Shown piece after piece: positions 48,002-61,620 of a stretch of 64,000 nucleotides of DNA. A model generated the notes under the pieces. The model searched no databases, had not been told where the DNA came from, and saw only the letters and a list, made by a program, of their open reading frames with translations. Made by a program: the position numbers and the translations under genes. Origin of the DNA: Dicaeum eximium. Lineage: Eukaryota > Chordata > Aves > Passeriformes > Dicaeidae. Location: positions 212,283 through 276,282 of the forward strand of contig VWZP01001604.1 of the NCBI GenBank assembly GCA_013396995.1. Reading direction: 5' to 3'. Every line of letters starts with the position of its first letter. Positions within the stretch are counted from its first letter, which is position 1.

Positions 48002-50744
48002 TTCCTTATAGGAGTGCTAAACACGATATATTAATTTTTAAAAGTTAAAATTAAATCACCAGTTTATCATTATGTTCTACCTGATATAAGACAAACTTAA
48101 GCGAAATATGTTAATATAGATGGTCTCTTTCTTTTTCTGTGGTTAGTGACTCTCAACAAAATTCTTAGAGCAATAATTGGAGTTGAAATTCAGCTTGTGA
48201 AAAATGGCTCTTATAGAAAAACTCATAAACTAAATAGAACTTTTCAATGTTGGGAGAAGAAGCCTTATCATTAAAATGAACACAAGCAAATCAGTCTGAC
48301 ACCAAGCAACTCCACCAATGGAATAAATATTGAAAAGTAAAAAGAATCAAGAAGGCTTGAAAAGAGAGATGAGAAGGTTTTCCTTGCAGAAAATTCCAAA
48401 ATTTCACTTACTAATAAAAGCTATTCTTAAAGATCCCAAAAACTATTTTGGCTTGGTCATGCTGGAATTACTCTAGAAAATCCAGATTATCTATAGAAAA
48501 TAACATTTCCTCAAAAATTTCTCAGAAAAACAGGCTTGCTGGACAGCTTTCCACATCTCTAAGAGTTTGCCTCTGAAAGCAGCTTGGAGAGGAACTGAAA
48601 GGAACGCTGAACCCACAAGCACAGTGAGAGGCACAGTGGTGTCTTCCACTAAGTGCTGGACTCCTTCATTGATCCCTGTCCTCCTGGCCATCCCAGTGAG
48701 CTGCAGAGCAGCTGCAGTGGCCAGGGGCAGGCAAGCCTTGGCTCACAAATGGCAATGCTGGCCAGAAGCAGCAAGGTGGGGAGATGAGGCCTCTGCTGGC
48801 TTTTCCCGGGCCAGCAGGAACACGCCGTGCGGGTTCCACTTGCCCACGGCCAGGATGATTGTGTCTGCCCCATTGGTATGTGCCTTTCTCAGTGGGAGCT
48901 CTAGTAGCTACATTTCTCTACAAGTAAGAGTTATGCTCCAATAATTCTTTGTAAAATCTGTGTGTGACGCAAAATATTCAGTTGAAATCCAGATATCCTC
49001 CTGTTACTGGTCACCAGTGAAATCTTTTTTTAACACAGCATGAAGAGTTATACTGGAGGATAGGAGTAAGAATAGGTTTTGCTGCTAAAGGAAGAAGCCA
49101 TCAACTTGTGCATTCAGTGTTGACATAAGCTTTCACAAGGTTGAATCCTTAGATATGTTTTGCTCCTTTTGTGGAGTCTTAACAGCATACATATATATTT
49201 AATTTGTAGAGAAAATTAATTTCAGAGATGTTGATTTTTTTTCTCTCCTTTCATTGCATTTAAAAATAATATTGCAACTCATTTTTGAACACACAATGTG
49301 ACCTGCATTGTGACCTGTGACTGTGCTTACCAATATGGAGTGTGCTCTGGGTGGAGGGAATCAAAACTAAAATCTCAGAAGAGCCAATATAGCAAAGAAA
49401 TGAAAAATTCCTGTGAGGTGAGTGAATAGCCCACCTATGAAATTCAGGGTGCTGAGTGTCATAAACCAAACATGAGCCCAGCAGTATTAATTCCCTCATG
49501 AACCCCAGAAGAGAGATGAGGAAATAGACTTTATAGAAGAAAGAGGGGAAGAACAGAGTCACTGCTGAATTATTCTCCATTTTCAGCCCAAATCCACCAG
49601 TCTGAATCCCTTCTTATGCGAAAATACAAAGCCACAGTTAAACCTGCTTACATAGCCAATGCCTTATGCTGCTGTTCCAAATTAAGTTAGAGTATCCCAT
49701 TTTACAGTCACCTGTAGGCCTTCCTAAAAACTTTTCTCTTACCTCACTTTTGTCCAGGAATTGCTAGGATTTCACTATGAGATGCTGCATAGTGACCAGA
49801 TGCTTTGAATACAGTAACATTTCAGTATTATTTATTTCAAAATGCCCAGCTGTGGGAAAAAAAGAAAAGAGAAGGGGATTGAGCTGGAATAATTTAAGAA
49901 ATTTTTATTGAAAAATAAAAATATTTTTCTTTTGTATTCCATTGTTGCCATAAAAATGTAAATGGTTTTAAAATGCTCCAAAAGAAGGTAGATGAAAAAA
50001 ATAAGTGTTAGTCCAAAACTTCAAACCAGATGCTTTCAACATTATAAGAATATTTTACACTTTCTATCCTACAGAAATTTTTTTTCAATTGATGTGATTT
50101 TCTGCAGTATTCCTCCTTAGATGGACTACAAAAGCCAAACCAAACAGCCCCATGTAAAATCTGTTTACAGATTTTATTGCCTTAGCTCAGCTGTCCTACT
50201 ATTAAATTTGTACAGAGCTTTTCATATAACCAAAGGCCATATCTGTGATTGATAGATGTGGGGAAAGAAAAAAAAAAACAAAACTATGCTACTTCCACAA
50301 GTAGCAAAAGCATCCAAGCAAAATGTCAACAGGATGTGATTCTTTAAGCAGATTTTATTTTCAGAGGAATTATCAGTCTTTCTCCCCTTTTGCAATTTGT
50401 GGACAGTAGTACTGTGCAGTAAATTGGATTTATAATCAGTGAAGCAAACAGCTCATTTTCAGACACTGAGGTTATTGTTTCTGAGCCTACAATTTTAAGA
50501 TAAAATATTCATGACGCAATCATATATTTTACTTTCATATTCTTAACATTTGTGAATAACATTTATTTGACAGGGTTTTCTTACCTCCTTTGCATGAGAT
50601 ATGCTCATAAAATCAAGGTTGATAACATAGCTGACATGTCAGAAAAGTTATTTCATCTCTACTTGTCCAAATGGGATGGCATATGTATTATAAACAAACC
50701 ATGCTTTTGTGAACCTGAATTGAATGTAAACATTAAGTGGATCA

Positions 50745-50750
50745 AATAAA
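50745..50750 (+). terminator. Candidate polyadenylation signal
   Basis: AATAAA followed about 20 bases later by a T-rich stretch (gtcttttattttc). It would give a 3' UTR of about 3.3 kb. Competing signals are the AATAAA at 47996-48001 (3' UTR of about 0.6 kb), at 48322 and at 51115. Confidence 0.3.
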
Positions 50751-50770
50751 GTCAGATTTAGTCTTTTATT

Positions 50771-53700
50771 TTCATATAGTACAAGAATTTAGGATTTCAA
50801 ATAGAAGTATCATAGGAAAAAACTGTTATTCATTTTCCCTTCTGCCCTTCAAGTGTATTGGTCAAGTTCCACGTGCAGTTAGTAAGTTATTGTAAGTCTG
50901 CTATTAATCAGGGCAGTATTTGTGGATGTAGTTTAAAAAAAAGTATATTTTTGTCTGTGTCAAAAATGCTATATTAAGACTATACTTAACAAAGCAGATA
51001 GGAAGCATAATATAGATATCTATGTTTTAACTTCATTTGTATTGTATTCAATAGCATCCATGCATTTCAGGAAAACACTGTCTGGTTTTGGGTCTGTTTT
51101 GTCCATCTATTAAAAATAAAGACGTTTATTTTATTATCACTTGGCATCCCCTGAGGTTCTGTGTCACAAGCACAGCCCCACGGAGATGAGGTGGTCCTGG
51201 CAAAATGGGATCTGGCCCTCACCCAGGCCATCAGTGCAGTCACAATGGCCACAGCCCTACCTCAAAACCTGGCCTCAGTGTTGGAAATAGAGCTCTCATT
51301 TCATTAATCTCCTCCTTGTTCTCACAGTCACAAAGAATAAGAGAATCCCCTGAGCTCCAGGATAATCTACATCCAGTGGGATTCCCTCCTGCAGACCCCT
51401 TGCCAAGGACCTTTCACTTGGGGGTGCCACACTGGGACAGGGGCTGTGAGTTTGACCAGGAGCACAAAATGCACTGTGGGAGCAGGAGCTCCCACACCTG
51501 GGGACTGCAGCTGTGATCCACTTCTGTGTGAACCCACTGGAGGAAGGGTCTGACAGCTTTTCCCCTTGTAGAGGGACATGAAGTCATCCTGGGCACTGAG
51601 TATGTTATAAATATTATTGTTTAGAAATACAAAATCAGTGGATTGAAAACTAAATCTGTGCTTTTATACTCCTATTAAGAGTTTGATCATCACAGAAACG
51701 ATATAGATGGGTGGCTTTCCAAATGCTAATGGCATTGCCAAATAAAATATAGAGTATTTATCCCCCAAATGCTTTGAAAAAATATATGAACAATACTGTC
51801 CACTTGCAGAGGGGGAAAATAAGGCACACTGGTTTGTTTTCCAGGGCACTGAGGTGCTCCTTTATGGAATAAGCACAGTCTGAGGTTTCCAAAGAATGTT
51901 AAATAGTGTAGACATTTCCCTGAGGCCTTAACGCTCTGGTCTCTTTTGCAATTAGTAGTTTAATTCCCACCTGCATCTTTGAAACACTGAAGCATGCTTT
52001 AAGACAAGACCTCTGATATCTTGTAACTTGTAACTCAGAAAAAAAGCAAGTCCATAATCCTACTGATTTGGAAAAAAAAAAAAAAAGAAAAAGCATTAAG
52101 CAATGTTGTGCTGATGGCTGCAGTGGAAACATTCATGAATGGTTTCACCACATTACACGATAGATAAAATGCCATGTGCAGGCCAGCTCTGGCCAAAAAC
52201 ACAGAAAAACCCTGCCTAGGAAACTCTACTTAGGGATTTTGGGGCTTTTAACCTTCAGGAAGCATTCCCAGAAGGAGCATAGTTCCCAGGGGTGAATTTG
52301 CCCCTGACTGTCTGGAGCACTGACCTTCAGCAACCAAGACTAGAAAAACAGATAAAGAAAAACATCCATCTGGGTTGCAGGAGACATGTTGTGATTGAGA
52401 GAGACATATCCTATGTGAACAATAATGGTGTTAACAAATAAAAGGTAAAGTCAATGTAAAGGAGGATGTAGTCAGTTATAAGGCTATGCTAGAGAATAAG
52501 GTAGTGGAGAGCACAGGAAAAAAATATTTCTGTGAATGAAAGAATTGATCAGGCTGACTATATTCAATTGACTTAGGAAACACTGTGAGGTCAAAAGGAA
52601 ACAATGAAGTTGTTTGTGGACTAATGCAGGAAATGTGGGTAATGAGATGGAAGAACAAGAACTGCAAGCAAGATGTGGAAACCTCTCATGCAGAGGAGAG
52701 GAATGACGATAGAATGGCTCTCAAGATGGAAAAGGATTTGAAAAGACCATTTTCTGAGGTTATACAGGCCTAAAAAATTTAACATGAATGTGGAAAAACA
52801 CACATTAGTATTTTTGGTGAAAGAAATCTTACTTCAAACTGTATGATCCTGTAAACATCTGAATTCTGACAGAAACTGGGGAAGAAAGACTCTTGCAGTG
52901 CCCAAAAATTAGTAGGTTTAGTCCTGTGAGTAATAGATTTCTGCCTCAAACAGTCAAAGCACAGAAAAACAGTGCTGGTATTTCAACTTTGTACTTAGTG
53001 CAAAAACGCATAATTGAAAAATATCTGGTGGTAGAAAATCACTTTGTATTGGAAGCTAAGAGTGCTAAGATTATCTTTATATACAAAGATTAATGAGCGT
53101 AGATATTTAAGATGGAAATACACTAATTAAGAGACATTAATTAAAAGACATATGAGTATACAATACTATAGAGTAGATTTGCAATGGGAATTAGAAACAA
53201 ATCCCTTATCATATGATCGAATTTCTGAAATAATTGGGATATTGTAGACAAAAACCAGAAGTAGTGCTAACATAGATTGTGTGGATGAAACAGGAATGAT
53301 GGTTAGGTCCTGCACATCACAGACCTACATCTCATGCTGCTCCTGGTCCTCATGTGCATCATTCTAGGAGTCTAAGCACACTTGAAGTAAGTTTGAGTGT
53401 CATCCTTCAATTTATAATGGCACTTAGCCACCTGTTAATTCTTCCAAGTAAGAGTTTTCCACTATTATGACTGAAGCACTAAAAGTGACTTCTTTCGAAA
53501 TGGAAAAGGTCAGTTTTTTTGCCAAGTTAATGAATTTCATTGCAAGCAAAAGGAATTTAATATATCCTGCCAATTTGCTAATGGAATGTAATTTTTTATC
53601 TGTCTATTAATAACAGAGATTAGAATGCTGGACTGCACTTTCTGTTATTCGGCAGTTCACATCCATCAAAACATTGGACACAATTTTCAGAAAAGGAAAG

Positions 53701-56700
53701 GAAAGGAAACTGAAAAGGAAAGATGCTCTCAAAACTTATCTGACACTGAGTCAAGGCATGAGGCAGCTCCAGTTATCTGGTTTCTAGTGGTTTCGGCATG
53801 TTTAGGTAAAACACAGTTTATCTTTGATCAGTGCTATTTTGACAAGAGTAAATTTTTATGTTACGCCACTAACCACTGCAGAGCCAAGACTGTGTGAGGA
53901 TTGTCCTCCTGTGAGGCTGGGCAGGAGCATGGCCATGGTGAGAGGAGAGAAGAGATGCCTGCTGCCCACCAGCCTCTAGGTCTTTTCACTCTCTCTCCAT
54001 CCTTTGGTACTTGCATTGTTCTGGCCTATGGTCAAACATAGTAAGTAAGCCTGTCCTGAGCATCACATGAGTTGTCTGGCTATGAACTTGCATATAGCCT
54101 ACTAACAGCCAGTCAAAAATGGGAGAGAAGCATCTTTAAAATCCACATCATCCCACAGAATCACACACAAAAAAAATATCATCAATGAAGTTCTGCTGGG
54201 TTTGATTGCATGTTGTGCTGAGAAATTCCACTTTGCATGAGGACCTGCCCAGCATAACATGCAATTGCTCCTTTAACAGTGTTAAGGTTTCTTTCTTTTC
54301 TTTCCTATATATCAGCATCTTTGGAGTCTGGAGTATCTTAATTTGACTTCCTCCACAATGTGCTCTTCTCACTCAAGTAATGATCAACAGCTACTTTTGC
54401 CAACACACGAAGTGCAAGCCTAGTTGCTCAGCATGTAAGAGGAATGTAAGTGGTAAGCAATTAAAAAAAAAGATTTCTAGCCTGTACAGATTTTTTTCAT
54501 ACCCACAAAGATGAGGTGGAAGAAATATGACAGTCAAGTTAACTGAACACCAGAAGTAATAACATTTCTCAGGGCTTGTGTAACAGAGAGCTATGTAAAC
54601 TTTATTATTCTGTGAGACTGTTAGAAAATATTACGCTCCAACAAAGCAATGAACTAATAACTTCTGCTTCATTCTTGTTTCCTGAGCAACAGGAAAGCAA
54701 TATTTGAAGACATGATATTCTTTTATGTCAATTATCTGTTCTGCTGGATATTGTTAAATGTACATTTTAATTATTGTACGCTCAAAACCACATACAAATT
54801 GTAGATTAGTGATAAACTTCAATAACTAAGGTAAGACAACCAACCTAAAAAGAACAACTCTATTCTTTAAGTTTTAAGGTAGGCTATTAAAATTAATTAT
54901 TTCATCTGTAAAGAACCATAGAGAACACCAGGCTCTGTTTATGAAAACAGGAAAGAAAAATAACTGTGGTTCCTAGTTAAGATGGGAGATTGTTTTATTC
55001 AAAATAACACCAAGAAAACTGACAATAAAAATGCAAATGTCTGGAAAGCTGTCTTATACAGCCTCTGAATTGTAGCCATTGGACAGTAATGGAACCTTCC
55101 AGATGTCACACATGGGAAAATGCTGCTGAGCAGGATCAGCTGTGTGAAGCCAAAAGGTGTAGAAACACCTATTGCAGGAGACAAGGAAAAGAAGATTTGG
55201 ACTCAATGAGTTAAAATTCTAATTATCCACAATCCTGTAGTGGTTGCTGATAGAAACTGATTGGTATTCTACTGTGTAAGTTAATATGATATTTGCATTT
55301 TATCTGATATTTGTGTATGCGCTCACATACAGCAGCTATGCATGTAAGGCATCCATGTTGAGGAGCACGCACAGTTACCCAGTTTTAGGACTGAAAATTA
55401 AATTTGTATTTTCCATCAGTTTAAAATCAAGTTTTCTACCTCTGGTGAAGTGTCCTCAAGGATTTCACTTAATCAAAACTGCTTGTAATGCAAGGGAAAT
55501 GTCATTTTAGCAGCATAACATAATATTTGAATAAGAAAATAAACTAGTTATATTTTCATAAGGAGCTTATTTCCCTTCTTACAAAAGGAAAGATGAAGCC
55601 TTCATTCCTGAACAGGACCTCTCACAGGATTTCAATGCTAACATTTTAAGGGGACCTCATTTTTAAAAATATTTAAATATTTGCTCCTTGAATACTAAAT
55701 CAGCTCAAAGTAGAAATACAAACTTAAGAAAACCTGGATTGTACAAACAGTTCAGTCCCATGCCTGATGAACTGACTAAAATATATGTTTAGCTAACCTG
55801 CATGAATGCTTGCATCAAAATTTGGGAAACTTGACACTGCCTTTTTATAACTAATTTTCATTCACAAGCAGTTTCTATTCAGGTGTACTGTGAGAAAAAT
55901 ACATGCACCAAAGCAAGGCAAAACCAGAAATTAGTTGTCTTGTAGCCCATATGTTCAGAAAGAAAGGCTTTGTCTGAGGGATTTCTCATGTCATTCCCTT
56001 TTACTTAACCTAGTAAAGCATTTTACTAGTACTAGTACGAGTACTGCTCATCCATTTCCCTCTCAACATCTCCTGTAGATTTATGTCTCTTTCCAACAAC
56101 CTAAGGAGCACTGCAGAGGTTTTTAATGAATGTAGAGGAACTGTCAGTAAAAAGATTTATTTAACACCATGTTTCTAATTTAAAAATAGGAACATAAAAA
56201 TGCAGAGGTCTCACAACAATTACAGTATCTACAGTTATGAGAAGAAATGTCAGAGAAAATAGGCATTTGGCAATATGACACTGAATAGCAATGCAGGACA
56301 ATGCAGAGCATTTCCATTACTCAGTTTAGTAATGAAGGATACTGGTCCTGTCTCTGCTGTCACTGTATGCCAGAGTAATCCTGGAAACAAGCAGTGGGGA
56401 TGCAATTGAAGAGCTACCAACCATAATTGAATATTCAAAAGTAAAAGTCACGTTAGTAATAGATTCTTGTTGATCACACAATGAGCCATTGTGACAGTCA
56501 TTATCAGTGAGGAAATTCTTGTTTTCAAACCCACTTGAAATGCATGGTCTGGGAGGTTTTCAGCCACACAGAACACTGTAGGGTAACAATACAAATAAAA
56601 AAGACGGTGTTTTACTAAACAATTTATGTATGGAGACAAAGCAAGTTGGGAATAATGATAGCTACTGATAGCAAGCTAACTTTTGCTTCTAAATCGAGGC

Positions 56701-59700
56701 ACCACCAGCAAATTAGGGTAGGAAGAGATAGATTAGATGTGTTTGTCTTGGCCCTCATCACACCTATGCTGTAGCCAGCAATGACCTGTGTACAAAGATT
56801 TTGTAAGGAGAGGTACTAAACTTCCAGATAAGCAGCAGAGTCTTTGTAATTAAAAATCTTTAAGGCACTAAGAATCTTTAAGGCACCAAGCTTTTCTAAA
56901 TGCAGGTCCACCACATCATATATATGCAGCTTGAACTGAGGGTGTGTGACAAGGAGGACAAGAATAGGACTCACATAGGTGGTATAATTTGGATTTCACT
57001 AGATGATGCATTAGAGGAAGCTGAAGCAGGCCTTGGAAGCACGTGACCTCTTCAAAGGCTTCATACTGCTTCTTTCCCATCTTTTTCTTCCCAATCTGTC
57101 ACAAGGGCATGAGAAAATGAAAATGTTTGGATCTAGTTTCTGAACTTATTTGTTCTACCATAACAAAAATTTGCACCAGACTATTCCTCTGGGTTTGTCT
57201 AATTTCTCCTTATATAATTTCTCCTCACAAATTTATGTTGATTTTTACAAATATTGCAAAGGTCAAATGGCTGCAGTGTCACTACACTGAATAAAACCAC
57301 AAATATATAGGGAGACAATCCATGTTCTGGAGAGTTATTCCCATACAGCTGAAGAAGAGGACATATGTAAAGCTACCAGGGATTAAATGAGTGGACAAAG
57401 GCAAACATTCATACAAACTGGCTGGGCACACTACTCCTGAGGTTCAGCTTATAGTTCTGCTATTAAAAATAAAATAATAAATGCCAAATTAGGCTACATG
57501 CCTCTTCAGTGTCCTGTTTTATAACCTGAGTAGATGGACCAGGAAGAGAATGTCATTGTCTGTAGAACCATGGAATTGGAAGGGTGGCAGATCCATCCAA
57601 AATATCTTCTTGGGTGTCTCAGACTATCTTGGGCACTTTTAAAAAATGGGTGTTTGATGCTACAGTTCTAGTTCAAGCCAGCTGGGCAAGCAGCAGAGCA
57701 GAGAAGGTGAAGTAGGGTGTCCTCCTAGCTGTCACCATGTTGCCTGGTCAGAAGTCACCGCTCCTCAAGTCACTGCACCTTTTTGCTTTTGCTCGTCCTA
57801 CACTTGTTTATTTTGTTCTGCTTTAAGGTCTCTAAGGCAACATCCCTTCCTATGTGTCTGCAATGTGCCCAAGAAGGCTTAAAGTTGTCTAGAGTATCTA
57901 TATGCTGTTATAATATAAATAATGATAGAAATAATGAATGCATCCCTAGCCTTCTGCTTCGACAGCCATTTCCCCAGTACATTATTAGCAAAATTAATTC
58001 AAAAGCTGGCTGTTCTTTGACTCTCATTTGCTCTGAGTAATGTCTGGCAGGTTTTCTATGACCTTGAGCATGCAGTGTGGTGTTAACAATTTGATGTGCA
58101 ACTATTTCCTGTAGTAGAGGATTTATAAAACTATCATGTTGCTGTGCAAAGACACTCTCTTCCAGTCAAATAGTGTGTTTGGCACAGTATTTACTGCTAA
58201 ATTAGCAATTGCTAATTGGTTATGATAATATTACTGTTTAAAGAGGCATTTCATTTCACACGAGCTGCCAACCTGTTTCCAAAATTCCTGTGGTTGATAG
58301 GAAAATTAGAAACACCTTAGAGGCTTACAAATTCAGTGCTCTTTCTCAATGTCTGGAATGATCCCCTCTTTAATGAAATGTGAACCCCGAAGGACTGGAA
58401 GGTAATGAACTTTGTAGTTGTTCATTTATCCAGCCTGTTTTTAAGATCTGTGCTGCAGCTTTTATAATTTATTTGTGCTTTTATTATCTAAGGCTCAAGG
58501 TTTTACACCTGATCTAGTAGATATTTGAGTTCCATTGCTGGCACTTTCAGAATAAATGACTGTCTGCTCTTTCAAATACTGAAATACCATTTTGAAGCCA
58601 ATTATTAAAGAAATCCTGGAGTAATAGCACATGCCCTAGACAGCCTGTCAAACATATACTGCCAATATCATATATTTATACTAATCCTGTGTTAGAAAAC
58701 AACCATTCCTTGGATTTCATACTATGTAACTCAAATGGTACATGAATTTTTCATCCCTATGTAGGTAATTTTCTGAAGGAATTGAAACTATTATCTCTTT
58801 AAGCCGGGACTTATGTTTATACTTGTGTCCTGTTCTTGACCAAATTTTTTTAAAAGGCCCCAAAACCTTAACACAATACCATTTTTTGCATGGTTGACTG
58901 ATTAGTTATCCAACTAGCTAAGATTTACTGTCTCCTCTTGGTAGATTTTGCTTGAGTTTTGCAGGTGGATGGCAACATAATATCTAAAACACTGAAGTAA
59001 TTTTAATAAAAGTGCAGAGAAAGTGGTAAAAATTAATCGTATACACACATGTGACTTTGCAAGTACATATAGAGGGAAAGAACTTAAGTAGAACAACTAG
59101 AACTTATATATATATATTATGTCATATTTAAGACACCTGAAGCACGGAATCTTTGACGCACATAGACTTGCAATAACAAAGAAAAATATTTCATTCACAG
59201 TCCTTTCACACCATAGCTCCATTTTTTGTAGATTTTTTAAATTATCTAAAGAGAGTGTAAGTGTACATTAAACTTCAGAGGGACCTTCACGGGAACTGTC
59301 AGGAATCCCATAGTAAATGTGCTGTGTTCAAATACACACACACACGTATATATAGGATATGTTGCTCACATTAAACATTTTATTTCATTGTTGCAGTATT
59401 CTCTTCCTCTGAAATTATATGGATCATATGCAGATATCCTTTTTAAAGTAAAAGCTCTTAAGTTAAAAGCATAGAGCAAAAAGAGTAATTATTTGTCTTC
59501 ACTCTCCAAGGCCCAGTTGAAGAAGAAATACTTTGCAAGTCAATCATTTTGTGCAGACACCAAAGTGAAATCCAGAAGTAGAGTGAAGTGTAAATCACCA
59601 CCATCAATCTGACCTTGTGGCAGTCAAAGCCCCCAGTACAAGGTCATTACTGGGGGAAATGAAAAACTTTAGATGCTGAAGGTCTTGCTTCCAATAAATA

Positions 59701-59929
59701 AAATTCCCAGATGCATATTGGTCCCTTCCAACTTTAACATGTAATGACTGGCATATTAGGAGGCTGCCACCAGCAGTCTAGGAAAGATTTTGAGGGATAG
59801 TTTAGTTTCTGCAGTGCTTTTATCTGACCATACTAATATTAACCAGCTCTGCCAAACCCTAGCCTTTCAGGCAGGTAAAGTTATGCAAAAAAATTTCAAA
59901 ATCATTCTGAGCAAAACAGTGACCATTGA
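50771..59929. other. Intergenic sequence downstream of SLC5A7
   Basis: No gene is recognised. A GC-moderate block (51140-51560) next to paired AATAAA/TTTATT signals is discussed as a finding. An A/G-rich GGAAA stretch lies near 53690-53720. Confidence 0.75.
56855..56890 (+). repeat. 18-bp tandem duplication
   Basis: Two adjacent units of aatctttaaggcac(t/c)aag with one difference. Intergenic. Confidence 0.9.
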
Positions 59930-61620
59930 AAGGGCCACAGAAGTAAGGAGGGGTGTCAGCAGAAAGGCTACCTGTGACATGCACAGGAAAACTTTGGCCT
60001 GCTTAAGATGCTGATTGAGTGAGTCCCTACCTTGAGAGGCAGTCCTGAAGAGTAAAGGAGTCCAGGAAGGCCGGATGTTCTTCAAGAAGAAAATTTTATA
60101 GGCACCAGAGCAGCCCATCCCCATGCACCAGAAAGCCAGCCAGAAAGGAAAACATCCTGGCTGAACAGAGAGCTTTGCCTGACACTTGGGAAAAAAGAAA
60201 TTTTACAACCATTGAAGAAGCAGCAGACAACTCAGGAGGACTGCAAGAGTGTCATGAAATTACACAGGAAGAAAATTAGGAGGTCCAAAGCTCAATCAGA
60301 GTTTAGTCTGGCTACTGCCAGAAAAGACAACAAAAAATGTGTCTATAAATACATCAACAACAAAGGGAGGGCTAAGGAGAATCTTCTTCCCTTATTGGAA
60401 CCATAGTGGCAAAGGATGAAGGAGGAGGTGTGTAATGCTTCCATTGCCTCAGTCTTTAATAGCTATCCAGGTACCTAGCACCCCATTCTGGAAAAAAGTG
60501 ATGCTGAGTAGAATGAAGCATCCATAATCCAAGGTGAAAGATCACAGATCTGATACACCATTTACACACACACAGGCCTATGGGGCCAGGTGGGATCCAC
60601 ACATGGATACTTAGGGAGCTGGTGGGAACGCTCACTAAGACATTCTCCCTCATTTATCAGCAGTCCTGGCTAACCAGGGAGATCCCAGGTGTTTGGAAGT
60701 TGGCAAATATGTTGTCCACCTACAAGAAGGGCTGGAAGGAGGATCTGGGTGGCTAGAGGCCTGTCAGCCTGACCTCAGTGCTGGGAAAGGTCATGGAGCA
60801 GATCATCCCGAGTGCTGACTTGCAGCACATACAGGACAGCAGGGGATCAGGCCCAGCCAGATCTTGGGATTGTGAAAGCCAGGTCCTGCTGGATGAACCT
60901 GATCTCCTATGATAAAGGTATCTGCTTCGTGATGCAGAGTTACAGGCTGGTGGCAGAGTGCCTGGAAAGCTGCCTGCTGGAAAAGGGCCTGGGGGTGCTG
61001 GTCAACAGCAGCTGGACATGAGCCAGCAGTGCCCAAGTGGCCAAGAAAGCCAAGGGCATCCTGGCCTGTACCAGCAATAGTGTGGCCAGCAGGAACAGGG
61101 CAGGGATTGTCCCCCTGTACCCAGCACTGGTGAGGCCACACCTCAAATCCTGCATTTGGTTCTGGGCCCCCACTGCAAGAAGGACATTGAAACTCTGGAG
61201 AGTGTCCAGGAAAGGACAGCAAAGCTCATGAAGAATATGGAGTACAAATCTTATGAGGAGCAGATGTGGGAGCTGGGGTTGTTTAGCCTGGTGAAAAGGA
61301 GGCTCAGGAAGGGACATTACTTCTCTCTACAGCTACCTTAAAGGAGGCTGTAGCCAGGTGGGGGTCAGTCTCCTCTCAAAAGTGTCATGTGACAGAATGA
61401 GAGGAAATGGTTTCCAGTCACACCAGGAGAGATTTAGATTGGACATTGGGAAATACTCCTTCACTGAAGGGGTGGCTAAGCATTGGAACAGGCTGCCCAG
61501 GGAAGTGAAGGACACCATCCCTGAAGGTAGCTGTGTCACCTGGGGACATGGTAGTGGACTTCACTGTGCCATGTTAACAGTTGAACTCTACAACCTTATG
61601 CTTTAATGATCCAATGACTA
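59930..61620 (+). mobile_element. Degenerate CR1 LINE, ORF2 to 3' end (1.7 kb)
   Basis: The longest CR1 copy here. In order it has the region before reverse transcriptase (aaaggagtccaggaaggccg, ggctgaacagagagctttgc, gcagacaactcaggaggact), part of the RT region (gagatcccaggtgtttggaa, gtcagcctgacctcagtgct), then the C-terminal part (aagggcctgggggtgctggt, gccaagggcatcctggcctg) and the 3' UTR (ggaacaggctgcccagggaa). The central catalytic part of RT appears to be missing between about 60850 and 60960, and stops occur throughout, so it is dead. The 5' edge is approximate. Confidence 0.9.

Larger units (their letters stand above)
47426..50770 (+). other. SLC5A7: Probable SLC5A7 3' untranslated region
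   Basis: AT-rich, non-coding and free of recognisable transposons for about 3.3 kb after the stop, which fits the long 3' UTR of mammalian SLC5A7. AATAAA signals occur at 47996-48001, 48322-48327 and 50745-50750, with another at 51115-51120. A GC-rich block (about 48560-48870) stands out within it. The true end cannot be set from sequence alone. Confidence 0.5.

Noticed and set aside
60803..61317. Minus-strand open frames of 125 and 139 codons
   Set aside because: They are the antisense of the CR1 ORF2 C-terminal region, which is stop-poor in reverse.
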